From positions 1 to 11,492 of the forward strand of contig CABPSV020000656.1 of assembly GCA_902459845.2 (NCBI GenBank): DNA of 11,492 bases. Direction: 5' to 3'. This document shows, one piece after another, positions 9,366-11,492 of the stretch. The notes below the pieces were generated by a model that made no database searches, was not told the origin of the DNA, and worked only from the letters and a program-made list of their open reading frames with translations. Source of the DNA: Hepatocystis sp. ex Piliocolobus tephrosceles (lineage: Eukaryota; Apicomplexa; Aconoidasida; Haemosporida; Plasmodiidae). Each line of letters opens with the position of its first letter. Positions within the stretch are counted from its first letter, which is position 1. The translations under genes were made by a program, and so were the position numbers.

Positions 9366-9761
9366 TTTTAAATTAATAAATAACAAAAACACTATTATTA
9401 AATTATAACAAAAAAAAAGAAAACTTTTTTTTTTAGAGCTATTTGCTGTTTCGTTTTTATAAGTTGCACATTCAAACATAGTTACATATGTATGCATGTA
9501 TATATAAACGTGCATACAAAATGTATAAGCATAATTTTTTTTTTTTATTTTATGCTTTTCGTTGGTACTTATAAGTATTCATTTATGTTTTAGCATTATA
9601 AATATATGCATATATATGTGTTTTGTACTTATATATATTGACACAAAAATAATGCGTGTTGTACACGCAATAAACTGTTTTATAAGTAGATTTATGTGTG
9701 TGTACATATATATACATATATATTAACATATACATAAATACATATATAGGCGTATAATTCA

Positions 9762-9764
<3 letters not shown>

Positions 9765-9794
<30 letters not shown>
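9765..9794. repeat. (AT)15 microsatellite
   Basis: Thirty bases of perfect AT dinucleotide about 400 bp upstream of the SET10 start. It is flanked by further degenerate TATA words. Confidence 0.95.
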
Positions 9795-9802
<8 letters not shown>

Positions 9803-10002
9803 TTATATAAAACATATAAAAAACTGTTAGATACATATCAAACAAGTTAAATTGTTTTTTTTTAATAACTTTTAATGAAACATAACAAAATTCAGCTACA
9901 TATGAGCAAGTTGAACTTTTATTATAAAATAGTTACAAACTAATATATATAAATAGAAAAAGAGAAAAAACGATGTACAAAGTATTAGCACTATATGTTC
10001 GC

Positions 10003-10006
<4 letters not shown>

Positions 10007-10038
<32 letters not shown>
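10007..10038. repeat. (TA)16 microsatellite
   Basis: Thirty-two bases of perfect TA dinucleotide in the SET10 upstream region. Confidence 0.95.
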
Positions 10039-10043
<5 letters not shown>

Positions 10044-10147
10044 ATATAATTTTATAGACATAAAATAATATTAATAAATAGATTTTTTCAAATAATGCAA
10101 TTGTATTATTGCAAACAAAAAAAACTAACAATGCACTGATGTATATA

Positions 10148-10171
10148 TATACATGTATATATACATGTATA
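10148..10171. other. 24-bp perfect palindrome
   Basis: TATACATGTATA is followed directly by its reverse complement, the same word, giving two copies of the self-complementary TACATGTA core. It could be a dimeric factor site or just drift of TA-rich DNA. No known motif is assigned. Confidence 0.45.
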
Positions 10172-10392
10172 GGAACACATGTGTACAATGTTTTTTTTTT
10201 TTTTTTAATTATTATAAAGGTAAAAATAATGAGAATAAACAAATTATAATAAGCACTATGAATTTGTGTATAAAAAATATTTTTAAAGTGTCAAGTTTTT
10301 TTGTTTGCATTTTGACAATGTTTAAAAATAAGTGCAAAAATGGTAATTTTTTTTTTTTTTTAATTTATTTTTAAAACAAATTTTTAATTATG

Positions 10393-10416
10393 ATATATAT
10401 ATATATATATATATAT
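10393..10416. repeat. (AT)12 microsatellite
   Basis: Twenty-four bases of perfect AT dinucleotide in the SET10 upstream region. Confidence 0.95.
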
Positions 10417-10696
10417 ACACATGCAAATAGCATATGTAAAATACAGCATATATAACTTTACATATATAACGTAACTGTTGCAAAATGAAATTATAACATA
10501 TACAACAATAAAAATTAAAATGGTATAACTAATTTAATTCAATTTACAATATATAAGTGTTTACACGTGTATATATACGGGCATGTATACATATATTAAC
10601 AAAAAAAAAAAAATAAATTTTTAATGCTAACAAGTAAAGCCAAAGAATATTTTGTTTTCACAATGTTGTTTTGTTTACATAAAAAAAAAACAAAAA

Positions 10697-10875
10697 CATG
10701 TTTACAAAAGTATATTTACAAAAATATGTTTACAAAAGTATGTTTACAAAAGTATGTTTACAAAAGTATATTTACAAAAATATGTTTACAAAAGTATGTT
10801 TACAAAAGTATGTTTACAAAAGTATGTTTACAAAAGTATATTTACAAAAATATGTTTACAAAAGTATGTTTACAA
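10697..10875. repeat. 14-bp tandem array, 12.8 copies
   Basis: The main unit is TATGTTTACAAAAG. Copies 2, 6 and 11 are a second type, TATATTTACAAAAA, which carries two linked G-to-A differences. The type order therefore hints at duplication of blocks of four or five units. The plus strand is stop-free in all three frames because the unit lacks stops in every phase. The three overlapping open frames of about 75-108 codons (peptide words such as YKSMFTKVCLQKYV) are therefore an artefact of the repeat. Confidence 0.97.
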
Positions 10876-11359
10876 TATGTATATCATATACAAATACAAA
10901 TGTATGTATTTATTTACAATAACGTATGTATACGCGCTTTTTAAAAACGTTGATGGTTACAATATAAAAAAAAAATAAAATAATAATAAATTATATTTTT
11001 GTAACTTCACAAATAACACAATAAAATTAATTTAGTTCACATAAATTGTTAAGTTAATTGAGTTTAATTTTTATAAAAAAATAGTTTTCATATGTTTATT
11101 TTATTTTTTGTAAATTTATTTATGAGTTTGCCAAACATATTGTAGTTTGTAAAATATATGGATTCGAAAAATAATACTTTTTAAAAAAAAATAATAATAT
11201 AAAAACAAAAAATATATTATAAAAAAATATATATATAATAAAATAAGAAAATGCTTATATGTAGCAAAAAAAAATTATTTAAAAACAAAAAAAATGTTTA
11301 TTTGGTAGTTAGCAAACATAACAAAATAAAAAGATATCAAAGGTGAACAGTAACCTAAA

Positions 11360-11492
<133 letters not shown>

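Noticed and set aside
10624..10978. Three overlapping plus-strand open frames of 74-108 codons
   Set aside because: Repeat translations of the 14-bp array in all three phases, with no unique domain.

Overview
The window is extremely A+T rich. It is full of homopolymer and (TA)n tracts, has a single very long intron-free gene, and that gene encodes a protein packed with Asn, Lys and Ser low-complexity runs. This is the signature of a malaria parasite nuclear chromosome (Plasmodium or a close haemosporidian). I cannot name the species from the sequence alone.

One gene dominates. On the minus strand, 9365 to 2223 encodes a protein of about 2,380 residues. It carries a SET methyltransferase domain interrupted by a low-complexity insertion, a complete C4HC3 PHD finger, a Tudor-like segment near the C-terminus and basic nuclear-localisation-like clusters. 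This order and size match Plasmodium SET10, described in P. falciparum as a histone H3 lysine 4 methyltransferase linked to the active var gene. Several SET core motifs look divergent, including a Phe where the catalytic Tyr normally sits. The SET insertion is coded by an 18-bp repeat that puts five G-runs on the template strand.

Left flank (1-2222): a (AGT)n tract stays open in a plus-strand frame to a stop at 270. It may be the poly-serine C-terminus of a gene that starts outside the window and converges on SET10. Between it and SET10 lies about 1.95 kb of intergenic DNA with a 48-nt poly(A), a palindrome cluster, and abutting 15-bp and 10-bp tandem arrays.

Right flank (9366-11492): this is the upstream side of SET10, so it should hold its 5' UTR and promoter. 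It has no convincing gene. It holds (TA)n runs, a 24-bp palindrome, a 14-bp tandem array, and a final poly(T)-poly(A) block that runs to the window edge. I found no tRNA, rRNA, transposon or CRISPR array.
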